64,000 bases of DNA from Stygiolobus caldivivus (GCF_019704315.1 NZ_AP024597.1:744001-808000); one strand, 5' to 3'. Counted from the first letter of the stretch, positions 1-10,989 are shown. Notes: a model not told the origin generated them from the sequence alone. Numbers and translations: made by a program.

Positions 1-601
1 TTATCTTTACTTTCCCGCCCAGTGAGTTAATGAGTTGGACAGTCATGTAAATGTAGCTTTTTGAAGAAATGGGTGGCGTTATTTCTATTTCTCCTCCGCC
101 CACTAAGGAAAGAGCATAGATAAACCCCGAAATATACTGACTACTCTCGCTCCCACTAATTGTGATGTGGTCTGTCTTAAGCCTTCCTTCCATTATTGTA
201 GGTAAGGTAGTCGAGGAAAAAGACACTTGAGGCTTTAATGCGTCTATTATCGCGTTTAGTGGTCTCCTCCTTAAACTGCTATCACCATCTAGCATTACCC
301 TACCTCCTAAAACAGCAAGAATGGGTATACCCATTCTAAGTGTTGTCGCGGAACCTCCAAAATAAAGTGAGGATGGCGACCTCAGTCTCTCTACCTTATT
401 GAAAGCAAAAGGTTTTTCCTCAATTACCCCCAACTCCTTGACGAAATTCCTCGCCACCTGGATGTCATCCGAGGGGTCAGAAACATTAAGTAACCTCACG
501 TTAGCAAGTAGCGAATAAAGTATTAACCTTATTCCGAAACTTTTTGAGGTGGGTGCTCTTACTTTTCCCCTTATTATTGATCTTTTAACCTCTGCTCGCA
601 T
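1..601 (-). CDS. aroA: 3-phosphoshikimate 1-carboxyvinyltransferase (EPSP synthase), N-terminal part
   Basis: Transfers enolpyruvate from PEP to shikimate-3-phosphate, the sixth shikimate pathway step. Only the first 200 codons lie in the window; the gene runs off the left edge. The translation from ATG 601 shows the family signatures: an SKS-type motif near residue 19, FGGSATTLR (the NAGT-like loop) near 82-90, DGDSSLRRRP near 105-114 and SSQY near 153. The start overlaps the end of aroK by 28 bp, in step with the rest of the operon, so it is translationally coupled. It is the last gene of the operon seen here; a dehydroquinate dehydratase gene is not in the window and may follow. Confidence 0.94.
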   Translation of the reverse strand, partial: MRAEVKRSIIRGKVRAPTSKSFGIRLILYSLLANVRLLNVSDPSDDIQVARNFVKELGVIEEKPFAFNKVERLRSPSSLYFGGSATTLRMGIPILAVLGGRVMLDGDSSLRRRPLNAIIDALKPQVSFSSTTLPTIMEGRLKTDHITISGSESSQYISGFIYALSLVGGGEIEITPPISSKSYIYMTVQLINSLGGKVKI

Positions 602-1383
602 AATTTCACCGGCTCTAACAGTAAAGGTTTTTCACCATTTTTTTCTAAAAAGTCTAGTATTGGTCCTTCATCTCCTTTTTTCGTGACTGAAAAAATTGAA
701 GGGCCATTTCCCGAAATACCGGAAGCCAGAGCTCCTCTTTTTAACATTTCGTTAATTAACGTTAGGTCGTACCCCAATATTGTACCTATTGTTATCCCGT
801 TAAGCTTCATAGCTGTGATCATATCCCTTCTAGCTAGCGCAAATATCTCCTTAAAAAGTAATTCAAATTTTCTCATATAGTTCATATTAATTTTTACACC
901 CCTATCCCCTTTAGCTATTAGTAGGACTGAAATGTCGAAGGGAGGTTCCCTTATCTCTATTATCTTAAATTCTTTATTATACGTGAAAGAGACCCCGCCA
1001 AAGAAAGACGATGTAGCATCGTCCAATGCTCCAGTATAGGATACCCCTGCCTTCAGGGATAGAATAGCGGATAACTTTGGTACCTCACTTAGCCTGATGG
1101 GTAACTTGAAATTCTTAATAATTTCAGCTATTAATGCAGTAGATACAGCACTACTACTCTTGAGACCACTCTTTTGGGGTATGTTCGAGCTTATGTCCAC
1201 ATCTATGCAAGGGATTGAATAGTTGTCCCTAAAGTATGAAATTATCTGGTCGATAAGGGGTGAGTACCCCTGACACACACTACTTTGCTTTATGTTTACA
1301 TCCAAAGTCAGATTAATTGCCATTGACGAGCCATACCAACTGGGCAGTGCGTTTACTATTGAGACCCCTGCATAGGCCTGCAA
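574..1383 (-). CDS. aroK: Archaeal shikimate kinase (GHMP family)
   Basis: Phosphorylates shikimate with ATP. This is the archaeal GHMP-type enzyme, unrelated to bacterial AroK. The GHMP ATP-binding loop P-x3-GLKSSSA is at residues about 69-79, and the N-terminal [14 protein letters not shown] segment is typical of crenarchaeal shikimate kinases, which supports the ATG used. The length of 269 residues is normal. It overlaps aroC upstream and aroA downstream by 28 bp each. Confidence 0.92.
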   Translation of the reverse strand: MQAYAGVSIVNALPSWYGSSMAINLTLDVNIKQSSVCQGYSPLIDQIISYFRDNYSIPCIDVDISSNIPQKSGLKSSSAVSTALIAEIIKNFKLPIRLSEVPKLSAILSLKAGVSYTGALDDATSSFFGGVSFTYNKEFKIIEIREPPFDISVLLIAKGDRGVKINMNYMRKFELLFKEIFALARRDMITAMKLNGITIGTILGYDLTLINEMLKRGALASGISGNGPSIFSVTKKGDEGPILDFLEKNGEKPLLLEPVKLCEQRLKDQ

Positions 1384-2528
1384 GACTCAACATACCTCTT
1401 CCATCTTTCTTCAATTAATCTTGATTGGTCTTCACTTAGTTTTACTGTGGGGATGTAATTAGCTCTCATGGCGTGGTCAGCTAAAACTATAGCTACCATT
1501 GCTTCCGCTACGGCAACCCCTCTAATCGCCACAGCCGGGTCATGCCTACCTATAACCGAAATCGTAGTCTCTTCGTATGTCCTTAAGTCTACTGTTTTTT
1601 GGGGTTTTCTTATAGAACTTGTAGGCTTAAACGCACAGCGAAGGACTATATCCTCGCCATTAGATAACCCACCTAAAATACCTCCTGAATAATTATTCTT
1701 CCACCTAAGTTTACCGTCCTTGACAATAATCTCGTCGTTAGCTTCACTCCCTTTCATTTTACCGGCTCTAAACCCTAGACCGTATTCAAATCCCATGACA
1801 GCGGGTATAGAAAGGATAGCTTTAGCTAAGTCCGCCTTAAGCTTGTCAAATACGGGTTCGCCAAGTCCTATAGGAGTGTTTTTAACGACTATTTCAGCTA
1901 TTCCTCCCCAACTATCCCCTTCTACAGTAGCTTGCTTAATCAGCTCCTCAAACTTCTCTTCTAAAGACTTTTTACTAGCCCTAACCGGGCTATATTTCGA
2001 ACATAAGATATCTTCGAAAGTGACCCCTTCGCTTAATTCTACTGGTCCCAAGCTCTTCAGGTGTCCTGCTATGATGGTGTCGCTGAGCATAAGTAGCTTC
2101 TTGGCAATTGCACTTGCAGCAACTCTACTTACCGTTTCTCTAGCACTCGCCCTCCCTCCGCCTCTATAGTCCCAGTTTTCATATCCGTATTTCATTATAT
2201 ACGGTAAATCAGCGTGGCCAGGTCTAGGTTTGTGCCTGACTTCCTCATACAATGAGGAGATTACGTCCGTGTTCTTCACTATAATCGCGATTGGTGTGCC
2301 GGTAGTCCTCCCGTTATAAACCCCGCTTAATATCTCCGGTTCGTCTTTCTCCCTTCTTCCTGTGACATACTGTCTACCGGGTCTCCTGAAGGAGAGTTCA
2401 AACTGGATGTCTTCTTTACTTAAATAAAGACCAGCTGGTACACCTTCTACTACTACTCCTACAGCTGGGCCGTGACTTTCGCCAAATGTAGTTACCCTAA
2501 ACAATTCACCTAATGAACTCCCTGGCAT
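1356..2528 (-). CDS. aroC: Chorismate synthase
   Basis: Converts EPSP to chorismate using reduced FMN, the last common step to Phe, Tyr and Trp. Signatures seen are GESHGPAVG at residues 16-24, the GGRASARET block in the first third and [10 protein letters not shown] near residue 325. At 390 residues it is the usual length. The gene overlaps aroE by 23 bp and aroK by 28 bp. A bacterial-type NADPH-dependent flavin reductase domain is not present, so FMN must be reduced by another protein. Confidence 0.96.
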   Translation of the reverse strand: MPGSSLGELFRVTTFGESHGPAVGVVVEGVPAGLYLSKEDIQFELSFRRPGRQYVTGRREKDEPEILSGVYNGRTTGTPIAIIVKNTDVISSLYEEVRHKPRPGHADLPYIMKYGYENWDYRGGGRASARETVSRVAASAIAKKLLMLSDTIIAGHLKSLGPVELSEGVTFEDILCSKYSPVRASKKSLEEKFEELIKQATVEGDSWGGIAEIVVKNTPIGLGEPVFDKLKADLAKAILSIPAVMGFEYGLGFRAGKMKGSEANDEIIVKDGKLRWKNNYSGGILGGLSNGEDIVLRCAFKPTSSIRKPQKTVDLRTYEETTISVIGRHDPAVAIRGVAVAEAMVAIVLADHAMRANYIPTVKLSEDQSRLIEERWKRYVESCRPMQGSQ

Positions 2529-3297
2529 ATAAGTACTTCACCACTTCTCCTCTCTCTAACCTCTTACCAAACCAGATTTTATCAGCTTCTAACGCTTGTT
2601 CTACTAAAATTTCGATCCCGTTAATTGTGCTTATCCCCTTTTTCTCAGCTTTAATGATCAGAGGTGTTTTTACCGGTTTATATACAAAATCTACTACTAA
2701 TTTACCATGAATACAACTATCCGGTACGAAATTGGGGTCAGGCGTCGTGTTAACCACTATATCGCTTTTAGGGCATGAATCTACTACATGCAAGCTGAAC
2801 CCCTTCTGTATAACCTCTTCTTTTAGCTTTTCAGCCCTCTCTCTGCTCCTGTTAATGACATATACTTCACACCCCATATTTAAGAGTGAATAAATTGCAG
2901 CTCTAGAAGCTCCTCCCGCACCGAAAACTGTACATGTCCGAGCTTCTTTTTCACTGATTTTTTCTTTAACGAGCATGTGTAGTGCTAAATAGTCTGTGTT
3001 ATACCCACGTCCTTCGAAAATCGTGTTTACTGCGCCCACGAGTTTAGCTTCCCCTTCAGGTTTCACGTATTTTATTACTTCCTCTTTATAAGGGATTGTG
3101 ACGTTCAGACCGTAGGTAATATTGAGTAAGCCTGGAAAAGTGATCGTGAATTTATCCCTTTTTATATCAAAGGCTAAATATACAGCGTTGATACTTAATT
3201 TCTGGAATACATAATTATGGATCGCCGGGGATAGAGTATATGCTATATTTTCACCTAAAACTCCGAGCAGTCTCGTATGATAGTCTATCTCAAGCAT
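2506..3297 (-). CDS. aroE: Shikimate dehydrogenase
   Basis: Reduces 3-dehydroshikimate to shikimate with NADPH. The substrate lysine is in NVTIPYKEE (K71), the partner aspartate in NTD at 100-102, and the dinucleotide loop is GAGGASRAA at about 129-137. At 263 residues it is a compact single-function AroE with no dehydroquinase domain fused. It overlaps aroB by 13 bp and aroC by 23 bp. Confidence 0.95.
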   Translation of the reverse strand: MLEIDYHTRLLGVLGENIAYTLSPAIHNYVFQKLSINAVYLAFDIKRDKFTITFPGLLNITYGLNVTIPYKEEVIKYVKPEGEAKLVGAVNTIFEGRGYNTDYLALHMLVKEKISEKEARTCTVFGAGGASRAAIYSLLNMGCEVYVINRSRERAEKLKEEVIQKGFSLHVVDSCPKSDIVVNTTPDPNFVPDSCIHGKLVVDFVYKPVKTPLIIKAEKKGISTINGIEILVEQALEADKIWFGKRLERGEVVKYLYAREFIR

Positions 3298-4346
3298 TGT
3301 TCCGCAAACCCCTTAAGTGTTTCTAGGGGTACATCTACTCTTTTCCAATCCCCTATCCTAGTAGGGAACGGCATTAGGAGTTTACCTCCCCTCACTTTTT
3401 TATCCTTAGTTATCGCCCCTATCGCCTTCTCTACGTCGATTTTCTCACTCAGCGAGTCGACACTTATAGGTAACTCGTAGTGAGAAAGGATCCATGTAGT
3501 ATCTTCGACTACACCTTCTTCAGCATACCCCATTTCCTCAGCTATTTTAGCTTCGCATACCATCCCTACTGAAATCGCGTAGCCGTGTGGGATTTTAAAG
3601 CCGGAGCCTGCTTCAACTGCGTGACCTATTGTGTGCCCGAAATTTAGCACAATCCTTATTCCTTTAGTCTCCCTTTCGTCCTCTTTAACAACCATTAGTT
3701 TATTTAGGGCTGATTTATAGACTACTGTCTCTAATACACTAAGGTCTTTATTATATATATCCTCTTTATGTAAAGCGAGGAAGTCATATAACTCTTTATC
3801 TAGCACTAAACCGTATTTAATAACTTCTGCTATCCCTTTTTTTATTTCTTCAACAGGGAGGGTCTTAACGAAATTGAGGTCGGCTATAATAACCGACGGT
3901 TGGTAAAAAGTGCCTAATACATTTTTGACATTTTCAAAGTTTACCCCAGTCTTCCCTCCTATTGCAGCGTCTACCATTCCTAAAATCGTAGTCGGGACAT
4001 TGACTAGGTTTAACCCTCTCATGTAAATCGATGCTATAAACCCCACTACGTCTGTTACAGTCCCTCCCCCTATTGCGACTACATAGTCCCCTCTATCAAA
4101 ACCCTTCTCAAATAGGTCCTTAATTAGTTTGAGTGAGTATGAAATATCTTTAGCTTCTTCTCCATCATCTATAGGGAAATCATAATAGTTCTTTAAGTAC
4201 TTTTTTACTTCATCTATTGAAATTTTCTTAGGATGAAAAACAGCTACTTTTTTGTTTTCACCTATTTCGGAAAGGTGAGAAATAGCGTTTTGACCAATAA
4301 TTACTTGGGTGGACGTATTACAAAAGTCCTCACTTATTTTTATCAT
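3285..4346 (-). CDS. aroB: 3-dehydroquinate synthase
   Basis: Cyclises DAHP to 3-dehydroquinate, using NAD and a divalent metal. The sequence shows GGGTVTD in the NAD domain, [19 protein letters not shown], and [10 protein letters not shown], which carries zinc-binding histidines. Length 353 is standard. It overlaps the DAHP synthase gene by 4 bp (ATGA type) and aroE by 13 bp, so translation is very likely coupled. Its presence shows that this organism uses the classical DAHP route, not the euryarchaeal AroA'/AroB' bypass. Confidence 0.96.
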   Translation of the reverse strand: MIKISEDFCNTSTQVIIGQNAISHLSEIGENKKVAVFHPKKISIDEVKKYLKNYYDFPIDDGEEAKDISYSLKLIKDLFEKGFDRGDYVVAIGGGTVTDVVGFIASIYMRGLNLVNVPTTILGMVDAAIGGKTGVNFENVKNVLGTFYQPSVIIADLNFVKTLPVEEIKKGIAEVIKYGLVLDKELYDFLALHKEDIYNKDLSVLETVVYKSALNKLMVVKEDERETKGIRIVLNFGHTIGHAVEAGSGFKIPHGYAISVGMVCEAKIAEEMGYAEEGVVEDTTWILSHYELPISVDSLSEKIDVEKAIGAITKDKKVRGGKLLMPFPTRIGDWKRVDVPLETLKGFAEQCLR

Positions 4347-5344
4347 GCAGTCCTACCCAAAGCGTTAGCTAACGCTTTAATCCTATTCATAAGGACTTCA
4401 AAGGACTCTGGGGTCAGTTGCTGTTCGGAGTCGCTAAGCGCTTTCTCTGGGTGTGGATGGACTTCAATTAGGAGCATATCAGCACCTGCAGCTACAGAAG
4501 CTAGTGCTAAGGAGTGCACTAATTCTCTTTTACCTGCTGGGTGGCTTGGGTCTGCACATATAGGTAGATGCGTCTGTAGTTTAGCTGCTACCATTCCGCC
4601 TATATCGATAGTGAACCTCGTAGCCTTCTCGAAGGTCCTTATCCCTCTCTCACATAACACTACGTTTCCATTACCTTCTGATAAAATATACTCGGATGTA
4701 AGTATCCATTCTTCTACTGTATTCCCCATTCCCCTTTTGAGGAGTACGGGTAATCCTGATTTACCAGCTTCCTTAAGGAGGTCAAAGTTTTGAGCATTCC
4801 TAGCCCCTATCTGTAACATATCTACATATTTCTTGAACATATCGATTTGCCTGGTGTCCATTATTTCTGAGACCACGGGGAGTCCTACCTCGTCTCCCAC
4901 TTTTCGGAGTATCTGTAGCCCCTTTTCACCAAGGCCTTGAAAAGAGTAAGGGCTTGTCCTAGGCTTAAACGCCCCACCTCTAAGGAGAGAAGCCCCTGCC
5001 CTTTTTACCGCCTTTGCTACTGTTAGGACTTGCTCCTCGTCTTCAACTGCACAAGGGCCAGCGGCTACTATTACTTTACTCCCCCCTATCTTAACTCCCT
5101 TTACGTCGACTTCTGTGGGTTCCCTTTTCCATTCATTGCTGGCTAACTGGAAAGGCCTTTTCGGTTTAACTGTAATTTCTATCGAAGGGTCCGTAATATT
5201 CTCTACATAGCTGTCCGGCCACGCTATTACGATTTTTTTACCGTATAAGTCTAGGATTTTGTATGAAGCTGAGGACTCTTTCAGTCTCTCATTTAGTGTA
5301 GAGTAATCTACCCCTTGTTTTAGGATAAATAACAACTTACTCAC
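4343..5344 (-). CDS. aroF: DAHP synthase (type I-beta, with N-terminal FL-like domain)
   Basis: Condenses PEP and erythrose-4-phosphate, the entry step of the pathway. Residues about 1-75 form a small extra N-terminal domain of the kind carried by I-beta enzymes such as that of Thermotoga. The barrel follows, with GPCAVE, the PEP-binding [15 protein letters not shown] and the [10 protein letters not shown] block. Length 333 fits the I-beta class. It sits directly after the chorismate mutase-prephenate dehydrogenase gene (8 bp overlap) and before aroB. The transketolase genes at the head of the operon can supply its erythrose-4-phosphate. Confidence 0.95.
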   Translation of the reverse strand: MSKLLFILKQGVDYSTLNERLKESSASYKILDLYGKKIVIAWPDSYVENITDPSIEITVKPKRPFQLASNEWKREPTEVDVKGVKIGGSKVIVAAGPCAVEDEEQVLTVAKAVKRAGASLLRGGAFKPRTSPYSFQGLGEKGLQILRKVGDEVGLPVVSEIMDTRQIDMFKKYVDMLQIGARNAQNFDLLKEAGKSGLPVLLKRGMGNTVEEWILTSEYILSEGNGNVVLCERGIRTFEKATRFTIDIGGMVAAKLQTHLPICADPSHPAGKRELVHSLALASVAAGADMLLIEVHPHPEKALSDSEQQLTPESFEVLMNRIKALANALGRTA

Positions 5345-6371
5345 CTAGCTCGTCTTTAACTTGTTTTAGTTCTTTAATCCCTATTTCTCTAGCCTTATAA
5401 GCGTAAGGGTTAGTCTTTTGTATTTCTATAATTACTGGGTACAACTCGTTCACTCTAGATATTATTTTAGATACCTCTCTAAAGTTTGTGGTCTGGAGGT
5501 CCTTCAACACTTTATCATTGATTTCAAGTTCTTTTTGTAAGCTCGGTATTGCCTTATTTAACCCTAATATGAAAAAGTGGGAAAGGACTTGTACAATTGC
5601 CATAGCCTTTTCATGCTCTTCTACCGTAGTTAACACTGGTTGAAGACCGCTGTCCCTCCAAAATTCGACCACCTCGGATATATCTCCTGAAGTAACTGAC
5701 GGTATGATTGCTATCCTTTCGCCTACCGGGTATAAGATAGGCCCAAATAGGGGGTGTGTTGAGACGTATCTAAAACTATTTTTCTTAGAGATTTCCTCTA
5801 TTTCCTTAAAAAATGTCACTTTAGAAGAAAAAATGTCCATGACTACCTTATTATTAGGCACCTTAGAGAGGATGTTAAGGATATAGTCACGGGCGGAAGG
5901 TGAAAGTGCTAAAATTATGTATTCTCCCCAGTTTATCGCTTGTCCAGGTTCCATATAGACTGCATTAAATTCATTAGATAGTATCTGGGCTTTATGCGGG
6001 TTTCTCCCGGTTACAACAACGTTATGCCCGGCTAAAATAAGGAGTGATAATAATGAACGTGACATCCCCCCATATCCAAAAATAACTATTTTTTTCTTTT
6101 TCCCGGGGGAAATCTGGTATAGTTTAGAATAGGAGAATAAAATAGGTAAAATAAGGTTTACCATTGATTCGGGTATGCCTAAATACCTAGCTTTTTCAAG
6201 CCAATAAGCCTTCACGTATTCTTCTCTTTTAGTATCAGTAACGTCCTTGCCAGATTTTCTCTTTATTTCTCCTATTTTAGAGGATAACTTAAGCCTCCTT
6301 TGTAATAACTCTAAGATTTGACTGTCTACATCTTCTATTTCTTTCCTGAGTTTCTCCAGATCGGAGCTCAT
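5337..6371 (-). CDS. tyrA: Bifunctional chorismate mutase / prephenate dehydrogenase
   Basis: Residues about 1-85 are an AroQ-type chorismate mutase helix bundle (conserved RKEIEDVDSQILELLQRR and KIGEIK). From about residue 93 a Rossmann domain begins (VIFGYGGMSRS), with the dehydrogenase-specific STHPLFGP motif near residue 200. The protein therefore should turn chorismate into prephenate and oxidise it towards tyrosine. The fusion order, mutase first, is the T-protein arrangement. The start abuts the stop of the transketolase C gene with no spacer. I see no C-terminal ACT domain for tyrosine feedback. Confidence 0.93.
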   Translation of the reverse strand: MSSDLEKLRKEIEDVDSQILELLQRRLKLSSKIGEIKRKSGKDVTDTKREEYVKAYWLEKARYLGIPESMVNLILPILFSYSKLYQISPGKKKKIVIFGYGGMSRSLLSLLILAGHNVVVTGRNPHKAQILSNEFNAVYMEPGQAINWGEYIILALSPSARDYILNILSKVPNNKVVMDIFSSKVTFFKEIEEISKKNSFRYVSTHPLFGPILYPVGERIAIIPSVTSGDISEVVEFWRDSGLQPVLTTVEEHEKAMAIVQVLSHFFILGLNKAIPSLQKELEINDKVLKDLQTTNFREVSKIISRVNELYPVIIEIQKTNPYAYKAREIGIKELKQVKDELGE

Positions 6372-7313
6372 TCATTTCACTAACTCCAGCGCTGCGCTAA
6401 CCACGGACTTGTAATTTATTCCATAATAATCTAACAAATCTCTCTGGCTCCTAGCACTCCTACCAAAAGTAGTTGCTCCCACAAACCTCATTTTCGTTGG
6501 GTACCTCTTAGCTAATACTTCAGCCACAGCAGACCCTATACCTCCGTATATACTATGCTCTTCTATAGTCACTACCCTCCCCGTCTTTCTGGCATAATAT
6601 TCTATAGTGTCCTCATCTATTGGTTTAATCGAGAACAAATTAATAACTGCAGTGCTAATCCCCATTTTTTCGAGTTCTTCAGCAGCTTTTAAAGCGTCCC
6701 ATAGAACTACTCCTGCCCCCATTATAGCAATATCATCGCCGTCCTTTAGTACATATGCCTTACCTAACTTAAAGTCGTAATCCATACCCGTAGTAATAGA
6801 CGGAGAATACTCTCTTCCCATACGGTAGTATAATGGCCCCCTTAATTCTTGGACAACTACCGGTAAACTCCTTTTTATATCTTCAGGGTCTGCTGGGACT
6901 ATAACTTTCATGTTAGGTAATACCCTCATTAATGCTATATCTTCTAGGCTTTGATGGCTTGACCCGTCCCCACTATCGCTATAACCTGAGTGGGTCACTA
7001 GGATCTTTACATCCAAGTTCATTCTAGCTACTGAATTCCTAACCTGCTCCCAAGCCCTCATTACAAACATGGCAAAATTTACTATTAAAGGTTTGAAACC
7101 TACGGCCGACAGTCCAGCAGCGAAGTTAATCATATCTTGTTCCGATATCCCGACGTTGAAGTACCTATCTGGGAATTTTTCTCTGAAGTACATAGCCCTA
7201 GTAGAGTCACCAACATCCGCTGTTATCACTACAATATCTTTGTTCTTTTCTCCTAGTTCAACTAGGAGTTTTCCGAAAGTATCACGAATTGAGTAAGAAC
7301 TTCCTTGCATCAT
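6372..7313 (-). CDS. Transketolase, C-terminal subunit
   Basis: Carries the pyrimidine-binding and C-terminal domains of a thiamine-diphosphate transketolase split into two genes, as usual in archaea. The translation has the block around [21 protein letters not shown], where the Glu activates the cofactor, and [11 protein letters not shown]. It overlaps the N-subunit gene by 32 bp. A second ATG one codon in is equally possible. With no oxidative pentose phosphate pathway in these archaea, its position supports a role in making erythrose-4-phosphate for aromatic synthesis. Confidence 0.93.
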   Translation of the reverse strand: MMQGSSYSIRDTFGKLLVELGEKNKDIVVITADVGDSTRAMYFREKFPDRYFNVGISEQDMINFAAGLSAVGFKPLIVNFAMFVMRAWEQVRNSVARMNLDVKILVTHSGYSDSGDGSSHQSLEDIALMRVLPNMKVIVPADPEDIKRSLPVVVQELRGPLYYRMGREYSPSITTGMDYDFKLGKAYVLKDGDDIAIMGAGVVLWDALKAAEELEKMGISTAVINLFSIKPIDEDTIEYYARKTGRVVTIEEHSIYGGIGSAVAEVLAKRYPTKMRFVGATTFGRSARSQRDLLDYYGINYKSVVSAALELVK

Positions 7314-8103
7314 CAGGACTCGACCTCTGCCTCTTAGAATTTTCGATTACTGGGAAACCTTTACCTCTAAGGGTCTTTGCAAATATTACTACCGGTGCTT
7401 TTACTTTAAGAGCTTCGTCTATTGTATTTATCAGGCTTACGAAGTCATGACCATCGCAGTTTAATGTTTTCCAACCGACAGATTTCCATACGTCTGGCAA
7501 GAACTCTTTAGGCTTGACGTTAGAAGTAGAGTCATCCAGCTGGTAACCATTTAACTCTATGAAAGCAACTAGGTTATCTAGTTTTCTCGTTACTGCATGG
7601 GTCATAGCTTCCCAGATCTCTCCTTCGTCTTGTTCCCCGTCTCCCATTATTACAAATACTCTACCCGTCCCTCCTTTCATTTTGATTCCCTGAGCCACGC
7701 CTATACCGAAACTCAGCCCTTGCCCTAAACTACCGGTCGCCATATCTACACCGGGTATGAATATTTCCGGATGGCCTTGAAGTAGCCCTGAGATATCTTG
7801 TATCTTCCATAACTCGTCTTCGCTTATATATCCTTTTTCTGCAAGTACGGCGTATAGTGCAGGTGCTGCGTGCCCTTTGCTCAGTATTAACCAGTCCCTA
7901 TTTATAGGGTCTTTCCCTTCTCTTAAGTACTTAAAGAATAGAGTTGTTAATATTTCTATACTGCTTAGTGAAGAGCCCACGTGGATAGTCTGGTCATAGA
8001 ACAGCATCCTTATTACGTTTTTCCTTGCTCTTTCTGCTATTGACTTTAGCTTATTTAGCTCCTCTAATGATATTGGAGTTCCATCACTTCCACCTTTTTC
8101 CAT
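7282..8103 (-). CDS. Transketolase, N-terminal subunit
   Basis: Binds the thiamine diphosphate pyrophosphate and Mg. The TPP motif [13 protein letters not shown] through LNGYQLDD is complete near residues 150-180, and [20 protein letters not shown] is typical. At 273 residues it corresponds to the first half of a full transketolase. It is the first gene of the operon: a TATA-like element at about 8141-8150 lies some 40 bp upstream of the ATG and is shared with the divergent gene at 8173. Confidence 0.94.
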   Translation of the reverse strand: MEKGGSDGTPISLEELNKLKSIAERARKNVIRMLFYDQTIHVGSSLSSIEILTTLFFKYLREGKDPINRDWLILSKGHAAPALYAVLAEKGYISEDELWKIQDISGLLQGHPEIFIPGVDMATGSLGQGLSFGIGVAQGIKMKGGTGRVFVIMGDGEQDEGEIWEAMTHAVTRKLDNLVAFIELNGYQLDDSTSNVKPKEFLPDVWKSVGWKTLNCDGHDFVSLINTIDEALKVKAPVVIFAKTLRGKGFPVIENSKRQRSSPDDARKFLLNS

Positions 8104-8140
8104 TGGTGCAAAATCAAGCCCCCATCACATCTTCTAAACA

Positions 8141-8151
8141 CTTAATTATAA
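8141..8151. promoter_or_regulatory. Shared divergent TATA region, transketolase operon / ThiF operon
   Basis: The AT-rich core taattataa is nearly symmetric. On the plus strand it lies 26-27 bp before GTG 8173, predicting a leaderless transcript for the E1-like gene. On the minus strand it lies about 40 bp before ATG 8103, giving a leader of about 15 nt for the aromatic operon. Confidence 0.55.
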
Positions 8152-8172
8152 GCTTTGTTATACAAGATTATT

Positions 8173-9048
8173 GTGGAAAGGTACTCAAGGCAAATACTAG
8201 TATTAGGTTTAGGTGTACAACAAAAGCTTACCGAATTGAAAGTAACAGTCGTAGGGTGCGGTGCCTTAGGTTCTGCAATAGCTGAATTACTGGCCAGGTT
8301 AGGGGTAGGTAATATTAGGCTCATTGATGCCGATATTGTAGAACTCAGTAACTTACATAGGACGAGGTTCTTCACCGAAGAGGACGTCGGAAGACCTAAG
8401 GCCCTAGTCTGTAAAGAAAGAATAGGCAAAATTAACTCGGGTGTAAATGTAGAGGCTATTATTGATATAGTTGATCAGAGCAACGTGGAAGAGTTAATAA
8501 AGGGTAGTGATTATGTCTTTGATGCTCTTGACAGCATATTTTATAGGATGGTACTAAATGACGCATGTGTTAAATCTAACATTCCGTTAATTTACGGCGG
8601 TATCATGGGTGAATATGCTTCAGTTAAGTTAATTATACCTAAGAAGACCTCGTGTTTGTCTTGCTTTATGAATTATGGAGGAGATGATGATCGTAATGCT
8701 TGTGAGACTATAGGTACTTTGAACACAGTAGTCGATATTACTGCCAGTTTGCAAGTACAGCTAATGATAAACCATTTAATGGGCGAAGAGGATAGGAACT
8801 TGTACTACTTAGATTTAAAAAGTCTCAGGTTGGATAAGATAAGAATTGAAAGGAATAGTCAGTGTCAAGCTTGTTCGAAGGGCGAGTTTATTTACCTAAA
8901 ATTACCGCATCAGACGACTTGTGGAATAGTGAGGGTTAAAGAGGAAGTGAAAAATAGTGCTAATTATGGTGTAAAAATAGAGAAAGTTAGAGATGGGCTA
9001 ATTATCTGTTATCCCGACGGAAAATGTTTTAAAAAAGTGTCTCGCTAA
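8173..9048 (+). CDS. E1-like adenylyltransferase (ThiF/MoeB/HesA family)
   Basis: Predicted to adenylate the C-terminal glycine of a ubiquitin-like or sulfur-carrier protein (MoaD, ThiS or Urm1-type). From GTG 8173 the protein starts MERYSRQI, the usual family start, and GCGALGS follows at residues 28-34. CLSC and CQAC are the two halves of the structural zinc site. A tail of about 55 residues follows the second pair. A TTG at 8155 would add six residues but would lie upstream of the predicted transcript start, so I prefer the GTG. It leads a four-gene set with a membrane protein, Cdc45-like protein and Pcc1. Confidence 0.88.
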   Translation: MERYSRQILVLGLGVQQKLTELKVTVVGCGALGSAIAELLARLGVGNIRLIDADIVELSNLHRTRFFTEEDVGRPKALVCKERIGKINSGVNVEAIIDIVDQSNVEELIKGSDYVFDALDSIFYRMVLNDACVKSNIPLIYGGIMGEYASVKLIIPKKTSCLSCFMNYGGDDDRNACETIGTLNTVVDITASLQVQLMINHLMGEEDRNLYYLDLKSLRLDKIRIERNSQCQACSKGEFIYLKLPHQTTCGIVRVKEEVKNSANYGVKIEKVRDGLIICYPDGKCFKKVSR

Positions 9049-9055
9049 TGTAGAC

Positions 9056-9967
9056 GTGGATAAAAAACTTATACTAGTGATATTTCTTCCGATAATCATT
9101 ATCGTGATCTATTCTATTATATTTAGGATTGATCTTCTTAACGTGTTTTTGAATCTTAACCCGTATTTTGTAATAGCTTTTTTCATAACGTATCTAGCTC
9201 AGCTGGGTATTGTGTCTATTAGAGATTCTAAGATTGCAGGAGTAGATTTCTTAACAGCTTTTAAAGCTAGGTTTTTCGCTAATAGTATAAGCTTAATTAT
9301 ACCCGGCGCAATGGGCCCAGATCTAGCTAGAGCAGTAATCTACTTAAGGAAAGGTCTTACCATAGACAGAGCTTTCTCTCTTTCATTGCTAGAGTCTTTT
9401 TACGACGTCAACGTAATAGCATTCATGTTTTTAGTCTTAATTTGGTTCAGATTTTCTCCTCTAGAGATAATTCTGATTTTAACTGCATTAGGTAACATAT
9501 TCATGTGGTTTCTTGGGATAGGTTACGTGTATGGTACATCCAATTATAACTTGAACCGAGTAGAGCAAAAGGTATTTTCGATAAAGTATCTTAAACCACT
9601 AGAAGAGGCTTACTTGAATGGGAAGGTAGAGATGAAGGAAAAATTAAAGAATCCTCTGTTAACGTTTTCATCAAGTATACTAACTCTAGTAGGGTATCTG
9701 GTTCAATCATTGCCCTTTTATTTGATTTCAAGGTCTTTTCTCCAAGCTATCATAATAAATACGACATACCAAGTAGCGCTATTAGTCCCTATACCGTCAG
9801 CTGCAGGGGTAGCTGAACTATCGTTAACAGCCCTTGTACCGCCACTTGTTGTACTCCAAATAAGAGTACTTGAACTAATTTCATACTCATTAGGGTTCGT
9901 CTACGTGAAAGAAATAAGTATCGATGAGATTAGAAAGGAGGTGAAGGAAGTGTGGAAAACTATCTAA
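9056..9967 (+). CDS. Polytopic membrane protein, YbhN/UPF0104 (lysylphosphatidylglycerol synthase TM) family
   Basis: An integral membrane protein of 303 residues with about seven to eight hydrophobic helices. The conserved core around FANSISLIIPGAMGPDLARAVIYLRKG and the late PIPSAAGVAELSLT resemble the AglD/YbhN group, whose members are linked to lipid or glycan-lipid handling. The function here is not known. GTG start 8 bp after the previous stop. It overlaps the next gene by 16 bp, and the strong SD for that gene (AGGAGGTGA at 9936-9944) lies inside this one. Confidence 0.75.
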   Translation: MDKKLILVIFLPIIIIVIYSIIFRIDLLNVFLNLNPYFVIAFFITYLAQLGIVSIRDSKIAGVDFLTAFKARFFANSISLIIPGAMGPDLARAVIYLRKGLTIDRAFSLSLLESFYDVNVIAFMFLVLIWFRFSPLEIILILTALGNIFMWFLGIGYVYGTSNYNLNRVEQKVFSIKYLKPLEEAYLNGKVEMKEKLKNPLLTFSSSILTLVGYLVQSLPFYLISRSFLQAIIINTTYQVALLVPIPSAAGVAELSLTALVPPLVVLQIRVLELISYSLGFVYVKEISIDEIRKEVKEVWKTI

Positions 9968-10989
9968 AAGAACCCGTCCCTGATAAGCAGATTTCTAGTG
10001 AAATAATTTCTTCTGGTACGAAATGCATTAGGATCCCTTATAATCCTGATTCTATTATATTTTCTTTCCTTATCTCCAAGTATACTAGTAATACCGACGG
10101 GTTTTATTTGACTTTTAAGGGTGAGTGTCCAGTAAAGCTTGACATTACTCCAAGTGGGAGGACTGTAAAAATCTTTGAGAGGCAGTATAATATAGGGCAG
10201 AACTCTTTTTCCTCTCTTTTTCCGATTTCGGTCGATGACATCATCCCCATATTGACAGGGATGTTTTCTTCTATCGTGCTGGAGAGGCGGTTAATGACAG
10301 AATATGAAAGGAACGTAATCTCTCAAATGGAAAACTTGGGGGTCACGATAGAGAAAAACATAAAGATCCCTAATTATAAGAACCTACCTCTCTTCTCGTC
10401 GCTGACAATGTCGATTGATCCGTTTATACCCGAGATCACCGGGAATAGAGAAGAGGCTATGAAAGCCCTGAAAGAGATAGGAATAGAGGCTACTGATAGA
10501 CTGGAAGACCTAGACGAGGCTAAAATTAATACCTTAATGATGAGGATAGCGTCGAGTGTAATGAAAATTAACCCTAAATTTGATAGGACTGATCTAGTTG
10601 CTGATAGAGTATATTTTATGGAATATGATACTTTAGAATTAGCATACACCGTACTATATTTCTTAGACTTGAAAGGGATAGGGGACTTATTTCAGCTGGT
10701 CTTTACACCTAATTACGCTGAGACCTTGGTAATGAAGTTTAGAGACGAAATGGTTAAGGGGTTTAAAATTAATGGTATAACGGAGAACTCTCAGTTTTAT
10801 GTAGTGGACTCTTCATTAAAATCGCCTATATTATTACAGTTGATATATTTACAACAAGGTCGCGTAAGAAGGGATAAGCCAATATTCGTTAAGCTTCAGG
10901 ACGGCCTTTATACCAGTCGTTACTTTTTAACCTCTTGGGCTAAAGAAGGGTTGAACAAAGTTGAGGATAAGTATTACGCTAAAGGTTAA
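9952..10989 (+). CDS. Cdc45-like protein (RecJ-family relative without DHH motif)
   Basis: 345 residues with no DHH or other nuclease signature. By gene order (transketolase, then this gene, Pcc1, L10e) and size it matches the Sulfolobus protein known as RecJdbh/Cdc45, which binds GINS and stimulates the MCM helicase; this is established for S. solfataricus SSO0295. I infer orthology from context and from the lack of catalytic residues, because the family cannot be proven by motif. GTG start with SD AGGAGGTGA 7 bp upstream. It overlaps pcc1 by 29 bp. Confidence 0.68.
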   Translation: MENYLKEPVPDKQISSEIISSGTKCIRIPYNPDSIIFSFLISKYTSNTDGFYLTFKGECPVKLDITPSGRTVKIFERQYNIGQNSFSSLFPISVDDIIPILTGMFSSIVLERRLMTEYERNVISQMENLGVTIEKNIKIPNYKNLPLFSSLTMSIDPFIPEITGNREEAMKALKEIGIEATDRLEDLDEAKINTLMMRIASSVMKINPKFDRTDLVADRVYFMEYDTLELAYTVLYFLDLKGIGDLFQLVFTPNYAETLVMKFRDEMVKGFKINGITENSQFYVVDSSLKSPILLQLIYLQQGRVRRDKPIFVKLQDGLYTSRYFLTSWAKEGLNKVEDKYYAKG

